Assembly (NCBI RefSeq): GCF_932526225.1
Contig: NC_064040.1
Coordinates: forward strand, 16,053,994 to 16,117,993
From: Nematostella vectensis
Lineage: Eukaryota > Cnidaria > Anthozoa > Actiniaria > Edwardsiidae
Length of the DNA stretch: 64,000 nucleotides
Reading direction: 5' to 3'
The notes beneath the pieces are model-generated. The model was not told where the DNA came from. It worked only from the letters and a program-made list of their open reading frames with translations, and ran no database searches. Shown piece after piece: positions 45,323 through 59,500 of the stretch. Both the position numbers and the translations under genes were made by a program. The stretch's first letter is position 1. Every line of letters begins with the position of its first letter.

Positions 45323-46249
45323 TCAGACGTTCTGAACAACAGTGTATATATTTTGCTTAGCAGAAATTTTGCTATTTCATGCAGCACCAAATCTCTTGCG
45401 AAATTATATCTTCATATAGACAGCCAAACCATACAAAAATTGAATGCACGTCCCATGAGAACAAACTTAGAAATACCAAGGTGAATATTATTAATTAAAT
45501 TTCGTTTGAGGATATGGAGTTTTTCAAAAAATTTTTGTCGTAACTTACAATTCTAAAATCCAGATCTATTGCATTATCTATTTCCAGTGTACTTTTGCCA
45601 TGCTCAAATAACAAACTCTCAAACTCTTTCATGCCAGACAATGCTCGGCTTTGCAAAGGGATTTGTTAGTCTGTATAAAACAATTGTTCCTTTTTGTTAA
45701 AAAGAATCGCATTATCTCTTCTTTTTATACGTGATGCATAAACATCTACTTCTGCATAAATATCCCGTTATATTAATTCAAAATCGTACTAAACTTGAAT
45801 ATTCGTATCAACAACAGCGCAAATATCGCAGATCACGTTTTCCTTGAAAAGAGACACATTTTTGTTGAGTTTTCACTTGACATGACCCTCAGTTCGATTA
45901 CACTACACAAAAAAAATCCAATTATAAATAGCAGCGAAAAACAAGACAGATTTAACCTTTATATGTGCTTTACAAATCTACATTAGAATGGATTCTTTAT
46001 TGAGCCTCCGACAAAGCTAATAAAATAGCAATCACATCGCTCATACAGCTATTCAAAAGTAGCTTAGAAAGAACCAATCAGAACCTTGAAGTTACAAAGA
46101 ATTCACTCAAATATTACAATAAGTCTTTTAAGTGTCGAAAGCGCTCAAGGTGATATAGCTCTGCTAGTGTAATTGCATTGAAAGCCGCAAATTGCAAAGC
46201 TAACAGTTGCATTCGAGCGGGCAAACCGTCTGGTCCTCATCGAGCAGCA

Positions 46250-48455
46250 ATGTCGGAAAGCGCTTCGGGCGATGAAAATCTAATTCGATCCCCCCGCTGT
46301 GCCAGGTGTCGCAACCATGGTATAGTTTCGTATCTCAAGGGCCACAAAAGATACTGTCAATGGAAAGATTGTACGTGCACCAAATGCAGTCTTATTATTG
46401 AGAGGCAGAGGCTAATGGCGGCACAAGTTGCTCTCAAACGAGACGAAGAAGATGCAGTTGGGTACAGAGAGATGCCCATTGAGCCAAGTATGATGTACCG
46501 TGCAAATACTGAAGAACTTCCACCACAACCGGACAGAAATAATAACATGAGAGTTCGTAGCTTTGGCAGTTCATCTAGCGATCCTGCATCAGAACCAAAA
46601 GATGTGAAACCATATTCAGAAGGTAAACTATTTCTATACATATTTTTATTACTTAATTTGGAAATGTGTGATTTTTGACTTTCTGAGAAATGGTCCACTT
46701 ATTAAATTTCCATACCCAAGTTTACGAGAATGTCATAGCTCATATCAATCAGTCTGGATTTTCACCTGGATCGCAATGTAACTTGATGAGTTGTTTCACT
46801 CGCTAAGAGTTTCCCTTCTAAAATCACAGGTGTGATGCAGCCTTGCGAAACCCGCCATTTGCACCTTAAAGATTTGGCGACATGCTTAACAAATTACGAG
46901 ACCCATTGAGACTCGAGGGCAAATTGATAAATGGTCTAAAACTTGACATGTTCTAAGTAGATCCGTGACTCAAGTGTCACAAAAAGGGGTTGCGAAAAAT
47001 TTCAATATACGGAAAAGCGCACTTGAAAATTGACAAAGAACCAGACGGGAGTAACAATGTAGTGTTTTGTTACCTTCGCATTCTTACATAGGGTTTTGGA
47101 TACAACCCCTACAGGTGTATTCAAAGTAAAATCTTCAACGCGCATTCAAAGGCGCTTGTTGAAACAGAAAAGTAGTTATACCGATATAAGATTCAAACGT
47201 TTGTCATTTTGACGATCAAAACGCGCACAATGTAAACACGGTTTACTCTTGGTTAATTGGAAACGTTTTTACCAATCAAGCTAGCGCGCAGCCCGGAAAC
47301 GAGCTGCCAAAAGCAGAAAAGAAAGTGTCTTTTCAGAGCCCTAGTATTAATTGGCCTGTCGGGGTTTATCCCTAGTAGATAATGACAGGGTGTATTGTGC
47401 TCGAAATATCCAAGCACTGGCAAACAACGCGGGACAAGTTCGGATGTAGGCATAAGCTCTTAAAAATCTACGAGAATTTCCAGTTTGTATTTCAAGAACT
47501 TTATTATGTTTAGGCAATATTATTCCCATGCTCTTTAGCCTAAATTGCGAATAAGGAAAAGGTAAATTTGTGCATTAAGAAAGATCGAGGTTTAAATTGA
47601 GGAGATATCAGGGGGGAAATCACAGATGCAGGTACTGAAATTGGCTTTGGTTCGGCCTCGAGGACAATTATTTATTTTTGTGAAAAGTAATATTTTTCAT
47701 TACTTAATACAGGTTCGCCGGCAAAGCGGCCTAAACTTCCTGACATGGAGGCACAGTTTCCCTCACCTCCCGAGGCGGGCGACGACAATGTCTTCTACGA
47801 TTCCGACGTCCCCAGATCCGAACACGGGCGAACAAACCAAGGCGTTCCCGAGCGCTGCACGAACGAAAACGGTGGCTCTCCGACGACAAGATACGACGTC
47901 TCGCCCAGCAATGGATTTCATCAAACCGCCGAACAGTTAGTACGTGGGCGAATTCCTCCAATAGAGCTCCTTACCAGGCTCTTTCCGACGCAAAAGCGTA
48001 GTGTCCTGGAACTGATTTTCAAAGGTTGCCATGGCAACACACTTCAAGCGATCGAGTGTATCTTACCGAGCCACGAAAAAGCGATGTCGATACTAAAGCA
48101 GCCCGAACCCGCGTATGTACCGTACAACCCGAACATGCGCCCTACGTATCACGCGACCAGGCCCCCATATAGCCCGCGATCACCTGGGTACGCGGTTTAT
48201 GGTCAGCAGCAAGGTTACACGTATCCAATTCTGGAGTATGTCTCTCACCCAAGATGCTCTGCGGGGCGTGGCGGATCCACTGGTGGCAGCGAGCCACCCG
48301 AGTCCCCGATATATCACGTACGACCAGCGGCACCACCCACGGAGAACGTGCAAGTCGGGAAAATAGTGGGCCGCGTATGCTCCAAGTGCTCTGTCAAGTG
48401 CTCAACTAACAGTAACTTTTGTTATGCCTGCGGGACGAGCTTCAAAGATATGTAA
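46250..48455 (+). CDS. dmrt: DM-domain transcription factor with DMA domain (DMRTA/DMRT4-5-like)
   Basis: Two exons, 46250-46622 and 47713-48455, joined in phase 1 (donor GTAAAC, acceptor AATACAG), encode 371 residues. The ATG at 46250 is chosen because it is the first ATG in frame and lies 16 codons before the DM domain. The DM zinc module at about 15-66 has C17, C20, H32, C36 and H23, C41, C43, C46, followed by the recognition helix [17 protein letters not shown] (CUE-like) domain at about 205-245 reads [13 protein letters not shown]...[18 protein letters not shown] plus DMA defines the DMRTA/DMRT3-type group of nuclear DNA-binding proteins that act in sexual and neural development in animals. 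The last 32 residues hold C347, C350, C354, C361 and C364 in a zinc-ribbon-like C-x2-C...C-x2-C layout. I cannot say which anthozoan paralogue this is. Confidence 0.93.
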
Positions 48456-50522
48456 CGGAAGCTGTGACATTAATGTTAATTGGAAAATGGATGAAAGAGA
48501 ACGGCAACCGCATCTTTTTTTATAACAGCTCTCGTAAGAATTGTCTCTAAAATTATTATAAGGCGAATGTCGTTGATACAGCGCTTTTAAAAAATACGTA
48601 GATCCTTCATATATGGTAGTAATGGTTAGGGACGCTATAGTGTACATATATGCATGACCTACCAGAAAGGTTGCATTTGAGAATCCATGTAGCGTTACCC
48701 GCAGTTGTCCATGGGTAACGTATATATGGCTGAACCCTGGTCTGTGAAAGCCCTTTATAGGCACATAAGAATGCTATTGCTTTCTAAACCTTGGATTGAT
48801 TTTATTATTACTAATTTGTTACCCAGGAAGCAATGCGGGTTACGACCCATGTATTCTCCGAGTGCAACGTTATCTTGGTTAAACCAAGAACTCTCCAAAA
48901 ATATGGAAAAACCTTTTCCAAAACCGTTATAAAAGATAATCACCTAACGTTTGTTTTAAGCTTTTTTGTCTAACATCAGCACTGCATACATTTGTTTTAT
49001 TGAGATGTGACTATAAATCTATGTTGCAATAAACAACCAAAACTCTTGCAAAAAGTTTCATGGAACTAGAGCCTTTTTAGCACTAGTACAATGATTTTGA
49101 TACCTTTTTTCTAGCCGCATTGTCACCAGTTTACTTCCGGAGGGCCGACGGAAACCTCAACCGACAAAAAACAATGGAATCTATTCCAATCTGCGCTATG
49201 ACAGGCCATCACCATTATCAGTTACATTCTCAAAGAAAATTCAAATAGACAAACTAATTTTGACATATTTTTCGTGTTTTCAATTGTTACTTAATCGACC
49301 GGGATATAAACTGGTGACATTTAGACCACTTTTTTAGACTGGCTTTAGACCACTTTTTAGTACTGAATGCTCTTCTTTCTGTTTGAATGAAAGATTTTAA
49401 AATCAAGATAATACAAATGCATAACTTCGTAAAAAAAATCATTTATTACTCAAATAACTATTTTACATCTCTGTTCAAATTCATATATTGGAAGTGTTGT
49501 GCGAGCTCATACTATATATTAGGTAACTTCTCCACTCAGCTCTATTTTGTAAACACTTCTAATCACAGTGACAGGCATGTACCCAGGATTTTTCTTGGGG
49601 AGGGAGAGATTCTTCCAGGGGAGGGAGTAATTTTTTTTTTATAAAAATCTGACCATTTTTTACGCCATTGCATTATCTACATGGGGCGTTTATTGGATTT
49701 GACTACAAAAAAGTTTGGCTTAGAATTATGACATACCAGTGTTATCTAGAATTGCTGTTTTTTTATCTAATTTGCTTATTCTTTATAGTTTTGTCTACAA
49801 ATAGCACTTACCAAATTCCACTGTATTCAGGATAAAAAACCTGCCCTACTCCAACCGGCTATTATAAATATTTGCTTTTATCAAAACAAATCCAACAACC
49901 CTGACCACAATGCATCGCTTTGGTAGTCATTTGAAAAACAAATTCCTTAATAGACTTTCAAACTTATGTTTTTCAATTTAGATTTATATATATACTTGCA
50001 TTATGTTTTTTTAACGAGCACAAACACAATTGAGTTTTGATAGTCCCATGGAATGAAAAAACTATACATAATTCTTTGGCATCAGCGAATGCATATTGAA
50101 TATATTATAAAATATGAATGATAAAATAACATGAATCTATTTGGTGAAATACTTACAAAGGACTCGGAACCGATGCTACAAGAAAGAGGAATTGTAACAA
50201 ATGAAAAGTGTTCGCATGTAGGACTTTGCTCGAAGATTGGGCTGTTTTGCAGTATTTTCGGTAAGTGAGATAAAAAAGCGTACATGCCCTCAACCGAAAA
50301 AGAATACATTGGGCCCGGGAACTCGAATAACTCCTCTTACTCGCTCGATTTGTGGCTATTCATTAACCTGATTGGCTGTTTTCCTATTGATTGAAGTCCT
50401 CACAGGAGACAACACATCGTGTTTCGCCTACTGATTGGCTGACTGCTTGTTAATTGGCACGTCACCTAGTCGTTGGTGTATTTCCTAAAACAAAGTCCTT
50501 ATCTCGCCGGCGATGAAACTTT
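48456..50522. other. Intergenic region between convergent DMRT and GALNT2-like genes
   Basis: Contains 3' UTR sequence (an AATAAA at 49028-49033 could serve the + strand gene) and one short inverted-repeat element at 48662-48878. I see no further gene. Confidence 0.6.
48662..48878. mobile_element. MITE family 1 (AGGTTGCA ends), copy 1
   Basis: Ends AAGGTTGCATTTGAGAATCC and GAGTGCAACGTT are imperfect inverted repeats. The interior holds GCGTTACCC...GCGGGTTACG. The copy aligns along its length with 51111-51360 in the same orientation and is the more decayed of the two. Confidence 0.7.
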
Positions 50523-53500
50523 TCAGCTACCCCCATTCATGTTGAGCGAGAATTGCCATATTTGGGCAAACTCGCCTCGTTTGCAGTGTTCCCCTCTCAC
50601 GTGACCGCCGCTTTTGGCTTCTTTGCTGTCCAGGCATAGGCCAGACTGCTTGTGCCGCAAAGTATGCTGGGGCGACGTTTGCTCCCAAATCTGGTAGGAG
50701 GCAGAAATTTGTGAAATCAAGAAAAAAACTAATATATAGATTTAGCCATTGCTAAGATGTCTCATTCGGTGAACTAAAGCAAGGCAATAGTTGCTTGGAT
50801 ACACTTGATACGTGAAAATCAAATAACCGTCATCATAGCTCAACATCCAGTGTTTATTTCACCAATTTAGTGTTTTGCAAACTTTGGGCTCCTGCTCATA
50901 TATACACCGAATTTGCGCGCGAAAAAGCCGTCCTATAAAATTATTCTGGCCGCGCCAAAAAAACATCCAATTGGTTATACCAGGAGAACTTGTTTTCCTG
51001 GCGATATGGATTTTTTGCCTAGTGAACAATAATATCTCACATGTGTCATTCAAGGAGTCAAAGAATTGCTTTTGCTGTCAGAACTCTTGTTTTATGAATT
51101 ATATAGACCTATTTCAAATAAGGTTGCACTTCAGAAGAATCCATGTGCCGTAACCCACGGTGGTTCATGGGTAGCGTGTAAATGGCTAAACCCTTGTTTC
51201 TAAAAGCCATGTCAATGTTCATAAGAACATGAACAAGAATTCTATTGCTTTAGAAACCTAGATTTGTATTATATTTACGCTTATCTGCTTATTAACTTGA
51301 TACCCATGAAGCCTTGCGGGTTACGATACACAGATGCTCCGAGTGCAACCTTATTTGAAAAAGGTGTAATCAAGTTAATGGCGTCAAGCCGGTTTATAAT
51401 CTTGCCTTGAAGACCTTCAAGATGGCTGAGAGAACGATAATACAATAAAACGACGAAAGGAAAGTGCAGCAAATATTGTTGGGGTTTTAAAGGAGGGATA
51501 CGACAATAAGAAGACGTACCCTCCATACGAACTAAAGGCATGGCTAAACTAGGCGAAATCGCGAGCGCGACGTGTAGCGTGCGACATGTCTCCTAAATGT
51601 TTCCTATCTTAGCCACTGCCAGAAACATGAAGTGCGGAAGCAACACCAATATGTTTCTCAACTATCCAAAAACATTTCTTTGTTGCTGCTGCAAAATTTG
51701 TCGCGCGCTACAATGTCTCTCTGGGTGGCTTAACGAAGAGACATGCACGCTACATGACGCGCTCGACATGTCGCCTAGTTCAGCCAGGCCTTTACCATTG
51801 AAATTAATATGTGTCATTAGTGTCACGCACGGGACTGAAATTCCCGCCAAAACATCTGCTCGACCAATCGAGGTCGCAGGGCGCCAACAAACACTACGGC
51901 GTATCCCACAGGAAGCCCCTCGTGACTACGGGAACTTTATTGCATAGTCAATTTGGAGCAAGGTGTACCTACCTGTTTGGGGTCACCATCCCTGCAGCCT
52001 TCCAAGGTCACAGCGCCGCCGCTTCCAAGTGTGAGACACAAATCAAGATGGCGGACGGTACTCTTTTTGGTCAGCGCCCACTCCTGTGATAAAAACAAGA
52101 GGTCACGTGATGAGAATGAACAAGCAATGGACCAATAAATATGGGGATTGAGGGGCTGAGAAATACCAACCAAATTCGATCACAGCTTTCAGAACAAATA
52201 AATCCTGCAAGAGCAATTTTGCAGAGAAGAACAGTCACGTTTGTGCTTCTCAATATTTTATGAACCGGCTCCTAGAGGGTACTTCCCTGCCTTGCTTCTT
52301 TGTTGGACCCGATTAGAAGCGTGCAACGCAGGCTCCAAAAGTGCAAAAGCCAGTAGCAAATAGTGCAAACAGTGCCAGCACACAGGGCATTGCTGACAAA
52401 GCAATGTTTTCAAGCTGTTTGCGCACCATTTTCGATGGACGTGGAATAGCTCGCTATCATTTTCGCTGTCAGGTTTTCAGATACGCGACATTTTAAGAAT
52501 GTCGATCAACCCACTCTTTTATTTTCCTTTACAACTGAAAATACATCGGTTTATTTGCATGAAAACTTTAAGTTAATACCTTATTAACGATATTTCATTG
52601 AAAGTATCTCAATCACTTGCTTGAATTAGCCGATGGAAATGGATTCTTTTAGTGAGTCGATATTGTGCGGGAGCCGTAAAATGGCGGCGTGATTGGCTTT
52701 CTTTAATCTTAACGAACCTGATTTCCAGCTTGTCCATGACAATCAAACATTCCCACGGATCCGCCGGCTTGGCTACCAAGCGTATCCAAGCAACTCTTGC
52801 CTTGCTTCAGTTCACCGAATGAGACATCTTGGCTGTCAGGAATTCTGTAAGTCGTATTCACTCGCTTAGTAGGCGCCCTCCAATAGACGCCGCACAAGTG
52901 AATCACTGTAATAACCCCTCCCCTCCCCCTCCCAGCTTTGCTACGTCCACCTGGAGGTGGACCAGGTAGGAACGCATGGGACCAGGCTGTGGTTATTTGA
53001 AAACTGACCCGAATTTCCAATAAACATCTACCCGAATAAATACCGCAGATAAATGAAGGAAAAATTAGCGTTTAAACGAGTAAATACCGTAAACAGGCAC
53101 AGCATGTTAGGCAAAGAGCAAGTAAACTCAGATCATACACATTAAAGGGGAAGAGGCAGGATTTCAAGAAAGGAGGGGTGAATTCATTGTTAGATCAATA
53201 CTTTCTGTGACTTTCTTAAAATTAAATGCAACCTCCCAATAAGGGGAGTAAACAAAGCAAAAAGTCTTTTTAATCTCTAGTAGTAAACCTATTGTAATTC
53301 TATATTCTACAACAAAAACGAGATATATTTTTGAAACATAAAATAATGGGATATATATATTTATATATATATATATATGTTCCAAATATTTATTGTTCAG
53401 TATTCAAAATAAAACGGCAAAACGACACTACAACGCTTAAAGTTTTTGTGTCCCATCAACCGATCCTGTGTGTGGCTTAGTATCAATATTGAGACCCCCC

Positions 53501-56500
53501 CTTCCCCTCCCTGGTGCTTATCGGTAAGATCGAGACCCGCGGACTTACTGTAACTCGGGGTAGACGTTTTGTAAGTACCACTTGAACGGCTTGCATTGTA
53601 ATCTTTTTCGTAGCTCTTTTCTTGACTTTATGCTGGAATTTGAGAACAATATGAGCTCTTTGACGCTGCTAGCTAGGTGTTCAGAAACTAAAAAAAGCAA
53701 AATCAAAACAAATTTTTTACTTATTCTCAATTAAAATAATTACGTCCACTTCTATGTTTAATAATTACTAGTTTTGTTTTTAGTCGATTTTCCTTCATAG
53801 TTTTATATCTATAATTTGTTTATGCCATGTTCCGACAAATTCATATCACGTAATATCGACTGAGAATTGTAATGTTAGTAAAATATAGTTAGCGAGGTGT
53901 GGAGTATTTTACGTACAGCCTCATATTTCGTGCCATTTGTCCGAAATTCACGATATATTATCACATTCCTGTTAGTGAATACGGCAGACATATAAAAACC
54001 TACAATTCACGTTGTAATGATAAAAGTTAATATTTTGTAGTGGAGACTGTACCTGCCGTACAAGGCACTGCGAGCCATTGGTCTTGCCGCATAGTAAAAT
54101 CTCTTGTACTCATCCATCCAGACTTCTGCTGTTCGACGCGTATTCCTTGTAAAAATACGGAGTTAGAACAATGTTTGCATTTTCGCGTAAAATGATTGGT
54201 TAAAAAAAAAAAAGAAACAAGAGAAAAAAAAAAGGGGCCCGACCGGGAATTGAACCCGGGACCTCTCGCACCCTAAGCGAGAATCATGCCTCTAGACCAT
54301 CGGGCCGAGACAACAAATTGAAGGCCCAGATATTCATTATAAACCAACGTGACGTCACATAAGTGCAAAACAGGGTTCCATATCTGTAACTATAAAAAAT
54401 AGCAGCTTTTACTTTGATTTAAGACGTTTTATCTTCTGAATTTAAGATTTTCTCTTTGAAATCTCTTTGAATCCCAAAATAAGTCATTTAGAATTGTGAA
54501 ATCAAGAAAAAATAATTCATTTTCAAATGTTGTAGTACACAGTATCCCCGGTAGTCTCCTCGCAGCCGTTTTTAGTTTCGGTCACGTAAATAAGGGCAAC
54601 GTTGCGTGACTTAAAAGCGGCTGCGGGGAGACTATATCCACGGCGTTGCTGTTCGACGGTTCAGTCGAAGGCAGACAGAAACTTACATTGAAATGAATCT
54701 GTCTCGGTAATGCCACGCACGAGACTGCATACCTGTCAACCTCCGAAAATCTCAAGGCTTGAGAAATTTTGAGGGGAATAAGTGGGGTAGATTAATTTTT
54801 TTGGGGGAAGGGGGTGGGTGGATTTAACCTTATTCCAATTATCTAACAGAAGTGTTTAGCCTGCACACAGATAAAATATGGTGATGTTACTCACAGAGTA
54901 ATGTCATTCTTATGATGATCAATACATACTTCGGTTGAGTCTCTTAACTTCAAGTTGACAGGTGTGAGACTGTGATGTTAGATAGCGTTTTAACACTCTT
55001 ACATCTCGCTCGGTATTTTTCCTTTGTATTCTTGTTTTCAAGAGCTTTCTACATAATCCTCTACAGTGTCATCGGGAGTAGCAAATCTATTTTATCCATT
55101 TTGGACTCTTTGTATTCAATTTTTACAGTAAAATTTCATTCTCTCGCTCAATAGAGCTCAATAACAAAAGTGAAATGCAAAGCTTCCCGTCTCCCCGCGT
55201 TGGGATTGAAGCCAAAAATTATCGTCAGTCCAATCAGAACCGCGAACGACTTTTCTTCACGGTGAAAAAACATCGTTCGCGCCTCTGATTTGCTGAGACC
55301 AGTGAACGAACGCAAATTGACTGAATATGTTTTCAGTGAGTATTTCTCAGTATGTATATAATAAAATGCAAGATAACAGCATAAGACCTTAATATTTTTT
55401 CGCATTCACATTTCTATCTTATTTCTTACTTCATGTAAGTGTTTGCATTCCCATCCGGGAAAGTGTAGGGATGTCTCTTTCTGAACACGTGACCAACACG
55501 TGAACATGGAATGATTTCCATACTGCCGCCGCATTGCCACGTGCGGAATGATATTTCTGTCGACGAGAATGGCAGAGGTCAAATGAGCAACAGCCTTTAT
55601 CTTACGGAGGGGCGGATTTCTTTGAAATTTCAGCTACAAAGGGTAGGGGTAGGGTCATGTTTATGTCTAATGCGATCGGTGCGGATATCAACCAACTTGA
55701 TGGAAGCTCTATGCTCGGAACTACAGATGGGAATAGGAGGACCTTAGCAACGACGACGGCAACGTGGACGACCACGGCAGAAAGCACAGAATTCAATAAC
55801 AGCACGTGAAAATGCGTTCTTTATTTCAGCCGTTTTCCACCCGACTGAAAACTCCAACTTTCACGGTCAATTAAGGACGGGGACGTTTACAGTAAACCCC
55901 TCTAACTATTGTAGAAAAAATTCCCTTAGTTACAGCTGTGATATTGTGTATAATAGTTTGCTTACTCCATTGCAATTCAATTGGAATTACTAAGTTGCGT
56001 TAGATTTTTAGAAGTCGGCCCCACACCAAATTAACGTCCACAAAATCGGCTCGTGTTAATCATATATTTTCAAAACAGTGCGAGAAATTCTGGCCCGCTT
56101 TTCCTTCCCTTAGCATTCTCTTGTGAAAGTCAGTGAAAAGGCATAAAAAAGTTGATACTCACCAAAGTTTTCTCCGCCCCAGATGTCCATCATAGTGTCG
56201 TATTTTCCCATTTCTTCAAACCATGATTTGGTGACCACAAAGAGGCCCCCCGCTATCATAGGTGTTCTGGCAAACAAGAAGGCAGTAAACTAAGCCCAAG
56301 ATAAAATTATGTGAGAATATCTTCACTACCGAGATGTGAAGCAGACACCAGGGGCGTACGCAGCCTATAGGCCTGCAGTCACTGGACTGCAAAAAAAAAA
56401 AAAATGGCGATATTATTTGCATAACCAGGGGAAAAAAATCAAATGTTTACTCATTCATTTTTATGTACGTAGTTTTTAATCTTCTTAATCATGGTAGTCT

Positions 56501-59500
56501 ACAGATGATTTCCAAACATATTGTTATGTCGTTCAGTGCCACGCGACGACTGAAGTCCTATTTTATATCGAGGATGACAGAGGATCGTGTAATATTCTCA
56601 AAAGTCTGACGCCAATTTCAAACCCAAAAGCGGGAGCTATGAAATCTTCACGGGGAGGCGGGATGAGTTGCCACGCCCTCATTCAGCTTCTGAACGCTTG
56701 GACTGCAACTTGTTAAAATCCTGCGTACGCCCCTGGACACGACAGGAATTTGAACGAAACAGCATAACACACACTAGGCAGCTGTTACCTATATATTTTT
56801 CAAAACGTAGACAGTTAAAGACAGACAGGACATTTAGAGATCTTCCCTTTGAAATTGTTGAAACCCGGCTCTTAGAGTAAATATTTTTTTCACGATTTTT
56901 TTTTACCGGGGAGACTTACTTTATTGGTGCTATAGGAGTACTTCTTCTAGATTGCTTCTGCTCTGGAGTTAAGTTATCCCACTTGAAGTGTAAACTCCAA
57001 TCAAAACCTGGATACCATCAAAATTCAATAAAGAACTAATAGAAAACATCCTCGTGGTATTTTTTTTAGGAAAGACGGTGCCCGCAATCCACTACCTTTA
57101 AAACACAAAGACTACAGTACCTCCTTTGATGTCCGCTGATGCACCAATATAACTAAAGTCATCCATGTTAATCACATCAATTATAGGGCTGACGACAGCT
57201 TTTTTGTTCTGAAAACAAAGCCAAAGGCATAATGTTATAATATGTCAGTTACAACCAAATGCATACAAATTCCATCTAGAGATTTTTTCCCACTTAAATT
57301 CTTTAGATGAATAATATCAAGATATTCCATTTCCGTATAAATTTTTTTTGACATTTTTTAGTTACAAAAGATACATATGATATTTTTTACCACTTTTTAC
57401 GACCTTTTTCAAACAACAAAAGCAACATATGTTCTTATGCCATGGGAACCAATGGCTTTGCACAAAACTCATGTAACACCGTTACCTGTACAACGCGTTT
57501 TAGTAAAGGTTGTAGCCAGTCTGTATTACACTCACAGTGACTGTCAAGAAACGTTAGGACGTCACTTTTTGCTGTGTCAGAGCCTTTTACTCTGGAGCGT
57601 ATTAGACCTGAAAAGCAAAAATATTTTCCAGCCCTATGTAAAATACACATGCAGGCAAGGGGGGCTTGGGGGGGGGGGGGGGGGGTGGGGTGCGCACGCA
57701 CTCCACCTTGGCGGGCAAAAAGTGGGTCATTTCTTATTAAAGAATCTTCAAATACTATCCAAATGATATCATGAATGCACACGCCCCCTCAGGCAATCCT
57801 GGGTACAGGCCTGCAGGCATGTAGGTTGTTAAAACAAAAAGGTCTGGTAACACAAAGGTTTTCAGTTATGTGTTGTCCATTTTCTCTGCATTGACTGTGT
57901 GCAATTACGTGTATTTGGAGAAGGTGGACTGGGTGGGGGGTCCATGTATAGGGAGAAAGAGGGGAGACACAAATGTTTGTTTAGACAACAACTCAAACCT
58001 ACCCTGTCTTTTATTATTTCTTAATACTTTGACTTTAGGTAATCCCATCAGCAATAAGCCATCCTCGGCTGGGTAAAGAATTGAAAAAAAAAATCAGCTT
58101 TATGTTTGTATAGGGTTATGAAGAATTGGCAGTTCGACAAAAGGGGAGAGGGGCTGTTCTGATGCAACAAACTATCCAAATATCAATGTTGGAACATTAC
58201 CTGTCAACTCTCTTGCATTAGGCGGGAGTCTCAAGATTTTGGACCCCTTCTCCCGCTCTCCCACGTTGAGCACCAAATCTCCCGCTTTTTAGCGATTTTT
58301 ATTGCTTCGAAAAATTATTCACTAGAAAATTGACATTTTGCCTACATTTGAAACAACAATTCCCTTGCGTAGCGCAATTTATTTAACACCCTCGTGAGAT
58401 CTATATTAAGTGGATTTGTTCGCCAGAGCTTTCTATACGGCAAACGCCTGCAAGGTTAAACCCACCCCTCCCCCCAAAAAATGAATATACCCCACCCCTC
58501 CCCCATAAAAAAAACTCAAGCCTTGAGATTTTCGGAGGTTGACAGGTATGCATGCAGTCTGGTTGACATTTGTTCCTAAGAGGACTGGAGGGGGTGGGAC
58601 AGGGGCTGCCTAAATCAAATACAAGCCTGAAATGCTCTTAGTGGTGAAGCAGGTCTTATAGAAGCAGGACTTCAAACTAATCCTGTTTCTTTTCTTAAAT
58701 TTGAATAATACTATTTCATGCAGAATGATGAGGGATGATAGAGGCAAATCTACTCACCATCATCACTGAAGTCATCCACTAGAATAATTTCATTTACAAG
58801 ATTTGGCGGTGTCTTATTTAATATACTGAAAAAAGGATGCCAATCATTAGAAAAGGAATTATAGGAGTTATAATAATGATTTAGGAATACAGAATTTCAT
58901 CACATCAATGCTATGTTTGATGATTTGGAAAGGCCCTCTAAATACTTGTCCATTATATTTCTGTCTAACCAAATTAATCACACAATTTTCTTTTGTCTGT
59001 TATGTATCTTCTCTTCATCATTGGTTAATATAAATATATCTTTTAATCTAAGCAGACATCCCTGTCAACGTATAAATGCTGTTCATTATCATTTGAATTT
59101 TCAAAAATGTTATGGTATGCAAGAAATATATCACCAACAATGTAGCTGTTTTTTAATTTTATTTTATTTTTACAGTACAAGCTGTACTTTTTCAATAAGA
59201 ACATTTAATCTAATTTCAGTTGAGGCTGGGTTGTTCTTATTTTTGGGACATTTTAAGGCTGAATATGCTATGTGTTTAACAATGTTCTTAAATTTTAGTG
59301 TATATAAGAATATAATACCCAATTAATTGTTAGGAAGAGAATTACACTCATGATCAATAGCAATAATAAGGTTGCTACTATGAGCACAATCTGATTCTGC
59401 ATTTTAGAACGCAGCAGGACTAAAAATATTTTTTTTCTGCTATATGAACCTTGGCATGTTTTTATCATGTTCTTAAAATTTGGTGAAATTTCAGGCTGGA

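Larger units (their letters stand above)
42516..46249. other. Intergenic interval between Stum-like and DM-domain genes
   Basis: Holds the foldback element, a dispersed repeat and a hairpin remnant. The 155-codon plus-strand frame at 45017-45484 runs through the hairpin remnant and shows no domain, so I treat it as noncoding. The DM-domain promoter should lie in the last few hundred bases. Confidence 0.6.

Noticed and set aside
45017-45484. 155-codon plus-strand frame
   Set aside because: It crosses a hairpin remnant of a DNA element, has no recognisable domain and no partner exons.
46178-46249. Upstream start for the DM-domain protein
   Set aside because: The extended frame begins with TTG, not ATG. 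The first ATG in frame is at 46250.
57435-57782. Minus-strand frame as one continuous protein
   Set aside because: Only its middle (57486-57607) is a real GALNT2-like exon; the rest is intron, including the G-run.
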